From assembly GCA_016987375.1 (NCBI GenBank), contig PJRA01000493.1, forward strand, positions 1,137,817 to 1,201,816: DNA of 64,000 nt, given 5' to 3'. The first letter of the stretch is position 1; the number at the start of each line of letters is the position of its first letter. The stretch is from Brachionus koreanus (taxonomy: Eukaryota > Rotifera > Eurotatoria > Ploima > Brachionidae). The translations under genes and the position numbers were made by a program. Of the stretch, positions 1 through 11,900 are shown piece after piece. The notes below the pieces were generated by a model. That model saw only the letters and a list, made by a program, of their open reading frames with translations. It did not search any database and was not told where the DNA came from.

Positions 1-147
1 TTTAAAAATGTGATAATTTTTTTTATCTTCACTAAAAAGAAAGCCATCCTTTCATTCCTAACCTTAGTCAAGCTAACTCGATAAACACCATCAAGTCGAC
101 TTGCAAATAAAAAAGTTCTAACAAAAAAATTAAAACTGAGTTATTTA

Positions 148-877
148 CAGTTAATCCTCCGTACAATGAAACCCCATAGAACGAAAAACCCTATAGAACG
201 AATTCGATTATCAGAACCGATTTCGATCAATGGAAAATGAATACTTTTTATCTTCTTTAGAACGAATTTCGATGCAACGAATACCCGATACAACAAGGTT
301 CTTCTAACGATCCAATTAATCTTTTTCTTAGGAAATAAAACTTCATACAACGAAAAAACAACAAAAAATTCGCACTTTTATATTATAAAAAAAATCTTGA
401 CATTTAATTAACTAATTGGAAATAAAGCAAAAATTTAATTGTTCTTTATTTGACTTTAAATATATTCTTTCAATAAAAAAATATATATTTACAGGTAAAA
501 ATTTTATCTGTTAATCTTTTTATTAAAATGAGTGAAAATTTATCTAATCCTGTCCCAAAAATACGGAAATGTTATTCACTTGAAACAAAAATTGAAATAA
601 TAAAAAAGCATACAGACCAAAAAATAACGATTACTGCTCTTGCAAAAGAATATAACACAAACAACTTTTACTTCGTATGTTAAAAAGGATTAATTTTTCT
701 TTTAATTTTATTTTTTTATAAATTTTTTCACCTTTTTCATTTATTTTAATAAAAATTCAAAATAATAAATCTTATAATTTATTCAATGCTTTTGTATGGG
801 ATTTTCGATAGAACGAATTTCGATACAACGAATATAAAAATTTCCGCCCAACTTTGTCGTTATATCGAGGATTGACT
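148..877 (+). mobile_element. pogo/Tigger-like DNA transposon, internally deleted
   Basis: The element is flanked by TA on both sides (146-147 and 878-879). Its ends are imperfect inverted repeats: CAGTTAATCCTCCGTACAAT at the left, and a right end whose reverse complement reads AGTCAATCCTCGATATAACG. Internal motifs such as CGAATTTCGATACAACGAAT recur near both ends, as in subterminal regions of pogo/Tigger elements. At 730 bp it is too short for a full transposase and holds only a 51-codon N-terminal remnant (528-683). The reverse-complement arm at 1418-1432 shows the uninterrupted site with a single TA, which proves the boundaries. The superfamily is inferred from TA target, ends and the remnant helix-turn-helix. 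Confidence 0.75.
528..683 (+). pseudogene. Truncated pogo/CENP-B-type transposase N-terminus
   Basis: An ATG-initiated 51-codon frame. Its middle (KCYSLETKIEIIKKH, then ITALAKEYN) resembles the N-terminal CENP-B/pogo (psq-type) helix-turn-helix that binds transposon ends: a basic 'K-Y-S-L-E-T-K' lead-in followed by 'I-I-K-K' and 'A-L-A-K-E-Y' helices. It stops right after the recognition helix should begin, so the second helix-turn-helix and the DDE catalytic domain are missing. It lies inside the TA-flanked 148-877 element. It is most likely a decayed remnant; a retained DNA-binding peptide is possible but unsupported. Confidence 0.6.
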
Positions 878-974
878 TAAATTGAAAACGAATTCAATAT
901 CTGAGGTTCTTGAATATTTTAAGAATGGTTCAGTAAATCAACAAAATCAAGCTACAGTAGTTTTATTTGCAATG

Positions 975-1350
975 AAATAGAAAAAAGAACGGATATACAT
1001 ACCCGTTCATTATTTCGACGACAAAATAACCGCTCATTTTAAAAAAAAACGGTTATAAATTATAGTTCAACCGTTCCAATTGATAGCCTGACAGTTCCAA
1101 ATCCGTTCAAAATACAACACCACCGTTCCATATACAATCTGACCGTTCCAAAACCAACACCACCGTTACATATCCAATCCGACCGTTCCAAAACCAACAC
1201 CACCGTTACATATCCAATCCGACCGTTCCATATCCAATCCGACCGTTCCGAAAGCCATCCTGACCGTTCCAAAACCACCGTTCCATATGCACCTTGACCG
1301 TTCCATATCCAATCCGACCGATCCAAATGCACCCTGACCGTTCCAAAACG
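975..1350. repeat. Minisatellite built on ACCGTTCC
   Basis: A tandem array of roughly 20-bp units of the type TATCCAATCCGACCGTTCCA, interspersed with a variant reading AAAACCAACACCACCGTTAC. The motif ACCGTTCC recurs more than ten times between about 1065 and 1345, and the flank 985-1060 has related AACGG/CCGTTC words. The array is clearly more GC-rich than its surroundings and sits at the centre of the palindrome. Long reading frames across it are by-products of a unit free of stops and are not proposed as genes. Confidence 0.8.
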
Positions 1351-2593
1351 CTTGATTTTGTTGATTTACTGAACCATTCTTAAAATATTCAAGAACCTCA
1401 GATATTGAATTCGTTTTCAATTTAAATAACTCAGTTTTAATTTTTTAGTTAGAACTTTCTATATCATTTGTAGTTATATATCTGGAGAGTAACTCTGGGA
1501 ATTTTAAACCTGGCTTAATAACAAAATCAAATAGTTTTTGTGCTTTGTATTTAGCAAACCAATCGCCCATCAGTAAATCTTTCTTCTTTTTTGGCTCAAA
1601 AAAATTAAGTTCCTCAATTAATTCATTAACTTTCAAACTGTTTCATCTTCGTTTTGCTATATAATAAGGAATCGTCACGAATTTATTTTTTCCAAATAAG
1701 TTGTCTTTGTAGATTCTGTCTCCGTGTCGTTGCTGATACTTATTAACTGCCAAAAGTTTTTCTGAAATGGTTTATTTAAGAATTTGAAATTAATTTGCAT
1801 GATGTTTTTATTTTTAATTTAAGGTCACCTTTTATAATTTGATTTTTTTCATCTCTTTTGAGAAAAATATTATACCTAAACACTTCCCATCCTTCATTTA
1901 TTGAATTTATAACAGATTTTCTCTCTTAAGTCCTCTTAGTTTTTGAATGAATGGCTTTCTTTTTTGTGAAGATAAAAAATAGTTATCACATTTTTGAAAT
2001 CTGAAGTTCGTTTCTTAAATATGCTTTTAGAACAGAATAGTTTTTATCAGGCATTTAAATCTTCAGCTCCAATAATTAGAATTTTTTTTTTGCTTTTTTA
2101 AATCCATTTACTAATCAGTGCAAGCTTTTTAAAATGCAGTTTGCTTCACCTTTTTTTTCAATAATTTTTGAATAATAATATTTTCAAAATTTTGACTAAA
2201 TCTTCTCTGAGACTAAACCTTCATTCAATTTGTATGAGGCGAAGAGTGAGACACAAAAATAAATTCGTTTTCTCAATTCATTAGAATATGAAAATGATAA
2301 AGAAGCAGCTTCTAATTTTTTTTATTCTTCAGCCGCTAGAATAAACGAATTAAGAAAATATTTTTAAGGTAATATGATTCTAATTCTTTAAGTTAATAAA
2401 AACCAAATGAAAATAAAATATTTTTTTAAAATTTTCTTTTAAAAAAAAAAGAGTTTAATATAGCCAATTTAAACAATAATTTCCTCGAATTTTATTAGAA
2501 GGGACAAATTATAAAATTACTTTTATTTTATATTATTGTGGTTATTAATCATTTTTATTAAAAAAAAAAACGAAATCAAAATTAAAAAAAAAG

Positions 2594-3370
<777 letters not shown>

Positions 3371-4124
3371 TTTGGCCACTTAAGCGTTAAATTGTGTAAA
3401 ATAAGAAACAAAAACAGAGAAGATTTATTGTGTTAAGCCAATTTTTCAAACAAAGAAAAAGAATCAGAAAAATAAAGTTGTTTATTAGAAACTAGTTTTT
3501 GGTCGTTGGAAATTCAATTTATTAGACAAAAAGTGATCTGTGATTTATTGCTGGCAAGTTTTGCATACAATCTTGACGATAAGGCTATATCTTAATTAAT
3601 GTCGTGTGTGAGACTCAAATATAATGAGAAATTTTTTTCTCATTGGCTTTTTTATGCTGAATTAAAATTCAAAATTTTTTTCTAAAACCAATAGCTTTAT
3701 AGATATTCTCAAAGTGACTATTTATTCTATTCTATTTTATTTTCACAGCTTGTTCAACTAATAGACGTTCATGTATAATTATTTTTAGATTATTTATTTG
3801 TGTCGATAGCTTTTTTTTTCTTTTTAAGTCAAAAGAGAAAAATTATTTTGTTGCGTGATAAGCTAATTGAGATTTTACTTTTCGGCAATAGCTGGATAAA
3901 GTGCGCAAGCTCAACAAACCATAGCATTAAATTCAAATTTGTCGAATATTTTAATTATTCATATATTTTTTTATTTAGAAAAATATTAGTTAATGAAATT
4001 TTCAAATGATTAGAAAAAAATTTCTCAATAGAGAAAAATTCTATGATCAAATGTAAATGTTTAAAAAAAGTCTTCATTTTATTTTTGAAAAAAAAAAATT
4101 GGCTAATTGTCTAATGAGTTTACG
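3371..4124. other. 5' flank of the Hox gene, no gene seen
   Basis: AT-rich sequence upstream of the minus-strand Hox start. Short open frames are present but show no conserved motif, and no repeat of more than background type was recognised. It presumably holds the Hox leader and promoter, but no element can be assigned. Confidence 0.4.
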
Positions 4125-4955
4125 TATTTTTAGTTTAAAAAAAAACTGGCTTTATTTTCCAATTTAATAAATTTAAAATAGAATTATGTTGAATCATATA
4201 ATTTGGCTTTTAAAAAGATGGGATATTTTTGATTGTTGCATCTTTGTAATTCTTAAAAAATTTTAGCAAAAGGTTGGCGCAATTTTATTCTTTAAAGTTC
4301 ACTTTTTTAACTTTAAATATAAGTTAATAATTATTTTATCTTAGTTATTTTTTGAGCCACATAATTTTGCATTTTTTTAAAAAGGTTGAATATTAATGAT
4401 TTAAATATCATTGTATTTCCAAAACTTCAAGTCATATTGTATGCTTATGTAAACAAAATTGAATTTCCTTCAAAATTATATGTCTAACTTATTCAATTCT
4501 AAAAAAATTTCATAAAATAAAAACTTTAAATGAAAATTTTGAAATTTTGATGCTGTTATGTCATTTATAGAATCAATCAGCAACAGTGACTAGTAATTTC
4601 TATATTCAGTGATGCATTGAAATTTGTAAGAAACTTTTTACAAAAAATCCTCTGGGTTTTCAGACGGATCATTGCTTGTGATAAGAAGTGGATCTATTTT
4701 CGAAATTAAGATAACAGAGATCAATGTTTTGACCCATCTGAAACAGTTCAGCCAGTCGTAAAATGCTGGTGCTTTGATAAAAAAGGTTATGTCGTGTATT
4801 TTTTCAAAGTTTGTGGAATTTCCAAAGACGCCGGATCATCCAGCAAATAGATCATGTCTCTCTTCTTCTGATTATCATCATTTTCGCTCAATAGCTCATT
4901 TTCTATGAAGACGACATTTTGATAAATAAGAACAAATTGAAGTAGCGTGTGGAAA
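4125..4955 (-). repeat. Inverted repeat, left copy (unclassified)
   Basis: About 830 bp whose reverse complement recurs at 11060-11900 with only scattered differences and small indels. In the minus orientation it carries an open frame (4969-4787; IENELLSEND, DMIYLLDDPASLE, ending KYTT then stop) and a second open piece across 4640-4770 containing FYDWLNCFRWVK. Both peptides are shared with the other copy. No family was recognised. The element may be a dispersed transposon or part of a duplicated gene. Homology stops at about 4955, where the two copies diverge sharply. Confidence 0.75.
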
Positions 4956-6515
4956 ATTTTAGCCTCCAAAAGCCTTTAGAGCATAGTTTCAAGAATAATT
5001 AACTATTGCTTTTTTTATTAATAAATTAAAAAAGATTAAAGAAATTTTTCATTAACTTAAATATTTATGAATATTATATTAAAGTCAACGCTGGTTTTTA
5101 TGGAATTTTTGGTTTTTCATGATGTTTTTTTTGTATCATTAAACAAAACAAAATATAAACAGTTTAATCTTCAAACACAAAAATTTTTTTTGGTGCATTT
5201 ATTCATTAAAAGGCTATCTGTATTTTTTTGTTTTTTGAAAATTTAGTTTTTTTTTAAATTATTTTTTTTTTAACGGCAGAATTTAAATGAATGAATTAAA
5301 TGTATCATTTTAGAGAGAAGTTTTTAATAGTAAAAAAAAGGTAAATTTAAATAGAAAAGTTTTAGAAATTCAGTCGATAGGCAAACAAATTGAATAATTT
5401 ATCAGTAAATAAAAATCTAAAGCGAAATGATAGTAAAGTTATTAGCTATTAGTTTTTTCATAAAATATTAATTTCGATATATTTTTTCCAAAAATTAATC
5501 CTTTTTCAATAGCTTAAAAATAAAGCTTAGAAATATTAGAAAATTTAAAAAATATTCGATAAAATTTGATATTAAAATTAAATTATTATAGCTTTTTTAA
5601 GAAATAAAATTCGCAGAAAGGAGATTTATAAATAAATTGTTAATCAATATAATTAATCAGTAATTAATTAATTGGAACACATTTAGAAGAGAAGATGGTC
5701 TATATTGCATAATGCAACTGTTAAATAATAATTAGTAGAGATTTAATAGAGGAATGAGCTTTTTAAAAAAATTGTTTTCTTTAGTCGTCTAATTTCAAAT
5801 GATCAGATAAAAAAATTTTTTTAGGAAAAAAATTTTTTACATGATTCTAAACGAATCATGAAACAAAACCTAGAATGTCTTTAATTTGAAAATTTTTCTA
5901 CTTCTTTAAATCACTTTTTAAGTGCAATAGTATCAAATAAAAATGGACGGCGCCAGATCTCGATTGAGACTTGGCCTGCAAATTTAAATATGAAAATTAT
6001 TTTTAAAAAGGCACAATTTGGAGCTCATTTTTAAACTTTTTATTTGGAGTTTTTCCGAGGATAGTAGTTTTTTGTATTTGTTTTTATTCTCCACCTCATA
6101 ATGCAAAAAAAATCTACTAAAAAACATTTACTAAATAGCATTTTTTAAAATTTATTTAAAAACATGAATCTATTAAAATATCAATCTCATTTATCTCAGA
6201 GATCCGAATTCACTTAAAAAATAACTTTTTTTGTAAAATTTGATTTTTTTAATTACTAATCTAAGTTTTAATTTAACAATAAAACAAAAAGTTTTTATTT
6301 TTTAAACATAATGTATTAATTATGACCTATTTAATTTTTTTAATCCAAAATATCTAAACTCAATAAGGATGGGATCGATCTGGGCCAAAACTCTGAAAAA
6401 TTATGCACCCTCCTTTTTATTTTTTAGTTTGAATATAAAAAAATTAGTAAAAAAAATATTTTTCCAAGCTTTCAGCAAAATAACCTAATATGCTTTGTCT
6501 TTGTTTAAAAGTTTC
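4956..6515. other. Gene-less AT-rich stretch
   Basis: Long A and T homopolymer runs and simple AT sequence. The one GC-richer island (about 5940-5990) shows no coding frame or RNA fold that could be supported. Nothing else was recognised. Confidence 0.5.
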
Positions 6516-6517
6516 AA

Positions 6518-7250
6518 CTAATAGACTCTGTACTGCACATACGTAAGACCTCATCTTGAATATGCATCAGTTGTCTGGGCAAATCCCAGTAAGAAAGATA
6601 CAAGCGCCATCGAGAAGGTCCAAAGAAGAGCTACAAAACTAGTACCAAGAATTAGAAATTGGCCCTACGAAGACCGACTTGACTAGATACGCTCCAAGAG
6701 CGTCGTATAAGAGGCGACATGATCCAATTCTTTAAACTCAGCAAAGGATTAAATCAGATTAATTGGACTGTACATCATGTGCCATGTAACTCACTGTCTC
6801 AAACTGGGCCTGCTCAGGGAATCAGAGGGCACTTGAGAAGAATCTCTGGCCAATCCTCTAACCACTGCTTGCAAATAATTAACTTCTTTACAAACAGAGT
6901 CGTGAACGAATGGAATGGCCTACCTCGGGAAGTAATCGAAGTTTCTACAGTCAATCAATTCAAAAATAGATACGACGCATACAAGCACAATAAGAAGAAA
7001 TTCTCTCAATCAAATAAAAGCAATAGCAGTTAAATTTTTTAGAATTAATCGTATTTAAATCATCCTGAATTTATCTTAGCCGTAACTCTCTCACACTTAG
7101 TTTATATTTTGTCCTAATCATGCATCTTACCAATACTGACTATGTCTTTGAAAATGAATCTAGTCTTTGTTGTATCTAGCTATCATAGCTGTTTTCCTAG
7201 TAAAACATCTTCGCAAGCCTGCTTGCCGTATCTTATTATTATTATTAATA
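6518..7250 (+). mobile_element. Non-LTR retrotransposon (LINE) 3' fragment
   Basis: The 3' end of a LINE reverse-transcriptase ORF plus tail. The frame from about 6523 reads TLYCTYVRPHLEYASVVW, then AIEKVQRRATKLVPRI. This is the conserved segment after the RT fingers/palm in CR1/Jockey-type elements. The frame breaks at an in-frame stop around 6683-6690 and resumes at 6719-7033 with RRIRGDMIQFFKLSKG and FFTNRVVNEWNGLPREV, ending at a stop. The 3' UTR finishes in (TTA)n near 7232-7245. It is 5' truncated and frameshifted, so it is dead. Confidence 0.85.
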
Positions 7251-7528
7251 GAAATTTAAATTTGGCCCAGAAGATAAAAATAAATAGCAAAATAAATGTA
7301 ATAAATGTTTGTAAATAACAAATTTACTGTTGTATTAAAATGTATCTAAAAAAATATTAAAAAATATATTTAAGATTTCTATTCATGCATTCAACAATAT
7401 TGTTTAAAATTTTAGTAAAAAATTAAATTTAATGCTGTTTAACAATTTTAATAATTTAATTAAAAAAAAAACTAGAATTAATTAAAAAAAATTTAAAGTT
7501 TTCGAGTTCTCATAACTAGATAATTTAA

Positions 7529-7727
7529 CACTAGAACACCCGAAGGGTTTTTTAGAACCCTTTTTGAAACTTGTATTTTATCACAAATAAATAAAATTTT
7601 AAAAAATGGCTTCTATTTGTTGATTGTGATTTTTTTAGAAAATGAATAATTTTTCTACGAAAATGTTTATTTCATTTTAATAACTTTATTTGAAATTTTT
7701 ATGAGAGATATGCCGGGCTTTCTAGTG
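7529..7727. mobile_element. TTAA-flanked MITE (CACTAGAA family), copy 1
   Basis: A 199-bp element bounded by TTAA on both sides (7525-7528 and 7728-7731). Its inverted ends read CACTAGAACACCCGA and, at the other end, CGGGCTTTCTAGTG. There is no coding capacity. A TTAA target duplication with CAC/CCY-TAGA type ends is the signature of piggyBac-superfamily elements. A second copy lies at 9215-9429. Confidence 0.8.
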
Positions 7728-7735
7728 TTAACGGC

Positions 7736-8280
7736 TGCCGAAAATAGAAAAAAAAATTTAATTAAAAAAATAAAATAACGTAAATAAACTCTGATGATCA
7801 CTTGCTTGACTAAAATTGCTCTTAATAAATATCTAATGTTTTCAATTTACCATATAAATATTTAGCAGAATAATTTAAATCATGACTTTTTATTTAAAAT
7901 AAAAGAAAAAATCTTTGCCTAAAATTTAGAATATTTTCATAATAATAACCTGAATAAAAACAAAAATGAAAACACTAACAATTTAAAAGTATAAATTAGT
8001 ACAATTAAAAAAACATTTATTTGTATTTTATTAGTATGAAAAATGCTTCTAAAGTATAATTTTGAACAAAAACAGATTGATTAACAAACAAAATAAAAAA
8101 ATTTTAAACAGCATATAATTATTTCCTGTGTATATATTATGCAAAAAAAAAAAACAAAAATACTGAATTTAGAACAAATTATTTTATTTAATGTTATTTT
8201 TTAGAAAAAAGTAACACAAATTAACTAATTAGAACAAAATAATGAAAAATTATTTTTCCATAATATTTCAATAAATTCAA
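7736..8280. other. Gene-less AT-rich stretch
   Basis: Simple AT-rich sequence between a MITE and the MULE relic. No coding, repeat or structural signal was recognised. Confidence 0.4.
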
Positions 8281-8282
8281 CT

Positions 8283-9058
8283 CTACTTTTTTTTTGCTAT
8301 TGGCTCGGCTATCTCCTCTGTTTCAGAATCATCGCAAATACTGATGGCTATTTCATTGATTGTTTGAGTTTCATTTCGCTGTTTTGTCAATACTTTTGTT
8401 GTAAGTTTCGGACGACCTGGACGTCTTTTTCTTTCAAGAGGAATTTTCATTGCAATTTCTTTGAAGTTACAGAGTTCTAGAATAAAAACAAATAAGATAT
8501 TAATATTAAAAAAAATACTTAATCGAGAGCTTATGGCAATCACATTATCACATTTTTAGTTTTTTAACCACCTGCCGCAATTGCATCTACTCAATTCCCA
8601 TTCTTCTTGGTTGGAATTCACTACAAAGAATGAATTGATAAAATAAATAAAATCATCGAAATAAGATATTGTCTGTATTCTATTATCTTGCTTCTTACTG
8701 GTTCTCTAATTACTGAGTATGTTTTAAGTGTCTCCCAATCACTGTGCTCATGATTTTCTTTAGTCATTTCTATCATTACTGCATCGTTGCTTTCCAAAAA
8801 GGGGACAATTTTAAGTCGACTATTAGATTTTGTACATTGATACTATATTACATCTGCTTGCAATGTTTCGGACGCTCTTTTTAAAGTCCAGATATTTGCT
8901 TCAAATTCTCGATCTAAGAATTTTTTTGCATTCTCCAAATAAAGAAAACTACAGAAGGGAAAATAAGTTTTACCTTTTCTTCTAGTTTTTCTCTTTAAAT
9001 TAGGTACAAAAACCTGATATTGAGAAATGTTATTGCGGATTTCTTCGATTAAGGACAT
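8283..9058 (-). pseudogene. Mutator-like (MULE) transposase C-terminal relic with SWIM finger
   Basis: Minus-strand pieces in order. 9058-8843 is a basic 71-codon frame starting MSLIEEIRNN. Near 8765 the peptide MTKENHEHSDWETL can be read, then a SWIM-like zinc finger around 8640-8550 (WELSRCNCGRWL followed by a C-x-N/H position). 8543-8283 holds an AT-hook-like KRRPGRPK and an acidic tail. The order DDE-SWIM-basic 'RGRPK' tail is known from MULE transposases of invertebrates. The pieces sit in different frames with stops between them, and the catalytic domain is not recognisable, so it is a relic. The assignment rests on the SWIM and AT-hook context. Confidence 0.55.
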
Positions 9059-9214
9059 TTTTTTTATTTGAAAATGGATTTAGGGTATAAGTTTACACTG
9101 GTATATGATGAAGAGTTAATAATAAAAAAGAAGCAATAAAGATTAAAAGCGGAAATTTCCATTGAACATTTTCAGATTTATTAATATTTAGTTTTGGTTC
9201 TTTGGTCTTATTAA

Positions 9215-9429
9215 CACTAGAACGCCCGAGGGGTTATATAGACCCCTTTTTGAAAAATTGAAACTTGAATTTTATCAGACATAAAAAAAATTTTATAAAA
9301 TTGCTTTTATTAGCTAAAAATTTTGATTGTAATTTTTTAGAAAGAGAATAAATTTTCAAAGAAAATGTTTGATTTATCTTAATAACTTTACTTGAAATTT
9401 TAATGAAAAATTAGTCGGGCTTACTAGTG
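9215..9429. mobile_element. TTAA-flanked MITE (CACTAGAA family), copy 2
   Basis: A 215-bp element with TTAA at 9211-9214 and 9430-9433. The left end CACTAGAACGCCCGAGGGG and the right end CGGGCTTACTAGTG mirror copy 1 at 7529-7727. It is non-coding. Confidence 0.8.
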
Positions 9430-9886
9430 TTAAAGTTTCATTTCAATAAATTATATTTGGATAAATTAGAAAGCTGATAAATTTAAACGTAATTGACATT
9501 AATTACAAAAATAAATTAAATGTTTTTATTTTGTTACAAATTCAATATTTTAGTTTTTAAAATATATTATACATGTCTTTAAACACCTATTTAAAACGAA
9601 TAAATGCGATTTTTTTAAAATTAAAAAAAGTACAAATAACACACCCATAATTTTTTATTTTTTTTTAGGCGTTATTCTATTTGTGAATAATTGAGTAAAT
9701 AATAATAATAATATTTCGATAATACTTAAACAAAAGCAAAGTCAGTTTTTTTTTTTTAAATAAACTATACTTTTATTTGATTACTTTTATGACATTAAAC
9801 AAATAATTATTCAAAAAATTTCCATTTTCAAACTATAAGAATAAATAAATGACGCTTAACTGAGGTTTAAAATAGGAAAAATTTAA

Positions 9887-10508
9887 CACTCAAAAACCGG
9901 ATGACTTTTTTTAATACTTTTTTTCAATGAAAATAAAATTATTTTATAGAAAAAATTAAATAATTTTATAATATTTTTTATTTAAAATATTGATGAATTA
10001 AAAAAACCTGAAAAAATGCTTTGTGCTTCTAGTATTAAATGCTTTCTGAGTGCCAAAAAAAATGTCCAACTTCAATTAAAAAATTAACTTCAGAACTAGA
10101 TTGATAAACATTTCACTAATCGCTTACAATTGAAATTTTGAAAAAAGGTTCAATAGATTATTAAAAAACTTTGCAATTAGTCGACTTATCCACCATCAAT
10201 TTCAAGAAAACATTTTAAATTATATTCAACCGAACCTGAACAGATTTGAGTCGCCTCTTGACTATTTCCTAAAATTCGTACCAAATTAAGAATTCTAACA
10301 AAAGTGTTATTTAATTTTTTTTCAATGAAAATAAATTTTCTTTGTAATAAATAATTTAATAAGTAAAAATTAAATAATTTTATAATTTTCATTTTTGATT
10401 TAAGATATGATTGAAAAAAAATTAAAAAAAATGATTAAATTTATTGAATAAAAAACAAATAAAGGAAGTTACAAAAAGGGTTCAAAAGACCCCTCCGGTT
10501 TTTGAGTG
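9887..10508. mobile_element. TTAA-flanked piggyBac-type element (CACTCAAA family) with ORF
   Basis: A 622-bp element bounded by TTAA (9883-9886 and 10509-10512). The perfect terminal inverted repeat reads CACTCAAAAACCGG at the left and CCGGTTTTTGAGTG at the right. On the minus strand it carries a 68-codon frame (10392-10186; starts MKIIKLFNFYLL, later GNSQEATQICSG, ends FLEIDGG). A matching but frameshifted copy is in the element at 50963. The peptide was not recognised as piggyBac transposase. The length is between a MITE and a full element. An internal CTAGTATTAAA at about 10028-10038 may mark a nested end. Confidence 0.75.
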
Positions 10509-10512
10509 TTAA

Positions 10513-11059
10513 TTCGTACTTTTTACGAGTTACGCAAATAATCTTTAATTAGTAGATGATTTAAAAATTAATCTAATAGTTAATTTTTTTTTATTCAAAT
10601 TATTCAAATTGTAAAAAATATATTTATTTATATGACAAAAATTACTTTAATAAAAACACGATTATTAACAAGAAATAATTTAGTTAATTTTTAAGTGTTG
10701 ATTTATTAAGTTTAATATTAGAGTCATGACTGATGATTAATTAAATGCAAATAGATTTTATCTATTATACATTAGAATGAAAAAAGTGCTTCAAAGTTTT
10801 ATATAATAGTTTTTGTGAGTGTTACGCATAGTTGCTTAGTATTTATATATTAAGCTGCTAAATTGCATTATATATAAAGGTGAGTCAAAAAAATTATGCA
10901 TTATTTTTAGCTTTTTTTAATTTATCTTTTTTTAAAAGCAAAAGTTAACTAATTTTTAAAATTTAAACCCTTTAGCCATCTATCAGAAAGTAGTTCGATT
11001 CTTTTCTTGTACCGTTTAGGACTGTTGGACTTCTCTTGTAAAGTCATAAACCTAGCACA
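10513..11059. other. Gene-less AT-rich stretch with a short coding-like tail
   Basis: Mostly simple AT sequence. At the right side, on the minus strand (about 11080-10965), an open stretch reads IEEACARFMTLQEK then KRYKKRIELLSDRWLKG and ends at a stop. It is preceded by an AG that could be a splice acceptor. It abuts the inverted repeat at 11060 and could be the last exon of a lost gene or transposon. No family was recognised. Confidence 0.35.
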
Positions 11060-11900
11060 CGCTTCTTCAATTTGTTCTTATTTATCAAAATGCCGTCTTC
11101 ATAGAAAATGAGCTATTGAGCGAAAATGATGATAATCAGAAGAAGAGAGACATGATCTATTTGCTGGATGATCCGGCGTCTTTGGAAATTCCACAAACTT
11201 TGAAAAAATACACAACATGACATTTTTTATCAAAGCACCAACATTTTACGACTGGCTGAACTGTTTCAGATGGGTCAAAACATCGATCTCTGTTATCTTA
11301 ATTTCGAAAATAGATCCACTTCTTATCACAAGTAATGATCCGTCTGAAAACCCAGAGGATTTTTTGTAAAAAGTTAATGCATCACTGAATATAGAAATTA
11401 CTAGTCACTGTTGCTGATTGATTTCATAAATGACATAACAGCATCAAAATTTCAAAATTTACATTTAAAGTTTTTATTTTATGAAATTTTTTTAGAATTA
11501 AATAAGTTAGACATATGATTTGGAAGGAAATTCAATTTTGTTTACATAAGCATACAATATGACTTGAAGTTTTGGAAAAACAATGATGTTTAAATCATTA
11601 ATATCCAACCTTTTTAAAAAAATGCAAAATTATGTGGCTCAAAAAAATAACTAAGATAAAATAATTATTAACTTATATTTAAAGTTAAAAAAGTGAACTT
11701 TAAAGAATAAAATTGCGCCAACCTTTTGCTAAAATTTTTTAAGAATTACAAAGATGCAACAATCAAAAATATCCCATCTTTTTAAAAGCCAAATTATATG
11801 ATTCAACATAATTCTATTTTAAATTTATTAAATTGGAAAATAAAGCCAGTTTTTTTTAAAACCTTTATTTCAAATAATTTTTTTTTAAACTAAAAATATG
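11060..11900 (+). repeat. Inverted repeat, right copy (unclassified)
   Basis: Partner of 4125-4955 in opposite orientation, about 6.1 kb away. It keeps the same peptide on the plus strand (11096-11218; IENELLSEND and IYLLDDPASLEIPQ) and the FYDWLNCFRWVK stretch just after it. That the coding-like parts are better conserved than the flanks suggests a former protein. No terminal inverted repeats or target duplication were seen within each copy. Confidence 0.75.

Larger units (their letters stand above)
1..1997. repeat. Imperfect palindrome with central minisatellite
   Basis: Positions 4-66 reappear in reverse complement at about 1931-1997, and 878-951 plus about 110-147 reappear in reverse complement at 1351-1456. 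Together they make two arms of an imperfect palindrome around the minisatellite at about 975-1350. The left arm carries the pogo-like insertion (148-877). The right arm has about 480 nt (1456-1930) that the left arm lacks. The minus strand of that extra segment has a 63-codon open frame (1445-1636) rich in Lys and aromatic residues and an open stretch around 1650-1760; this may be a decayed transposase, but no family was recognised. A fold-back transposon or a local inverted duplication would both fit. Confidence 0.7.

Noticed and set aside
1060..1420. Two overlapping open frames across the minisatellite (90 and 84 codons)
   Set aside because: They are periodic translations of a stop-free tandem repeat and have no start context, domain or splice support.
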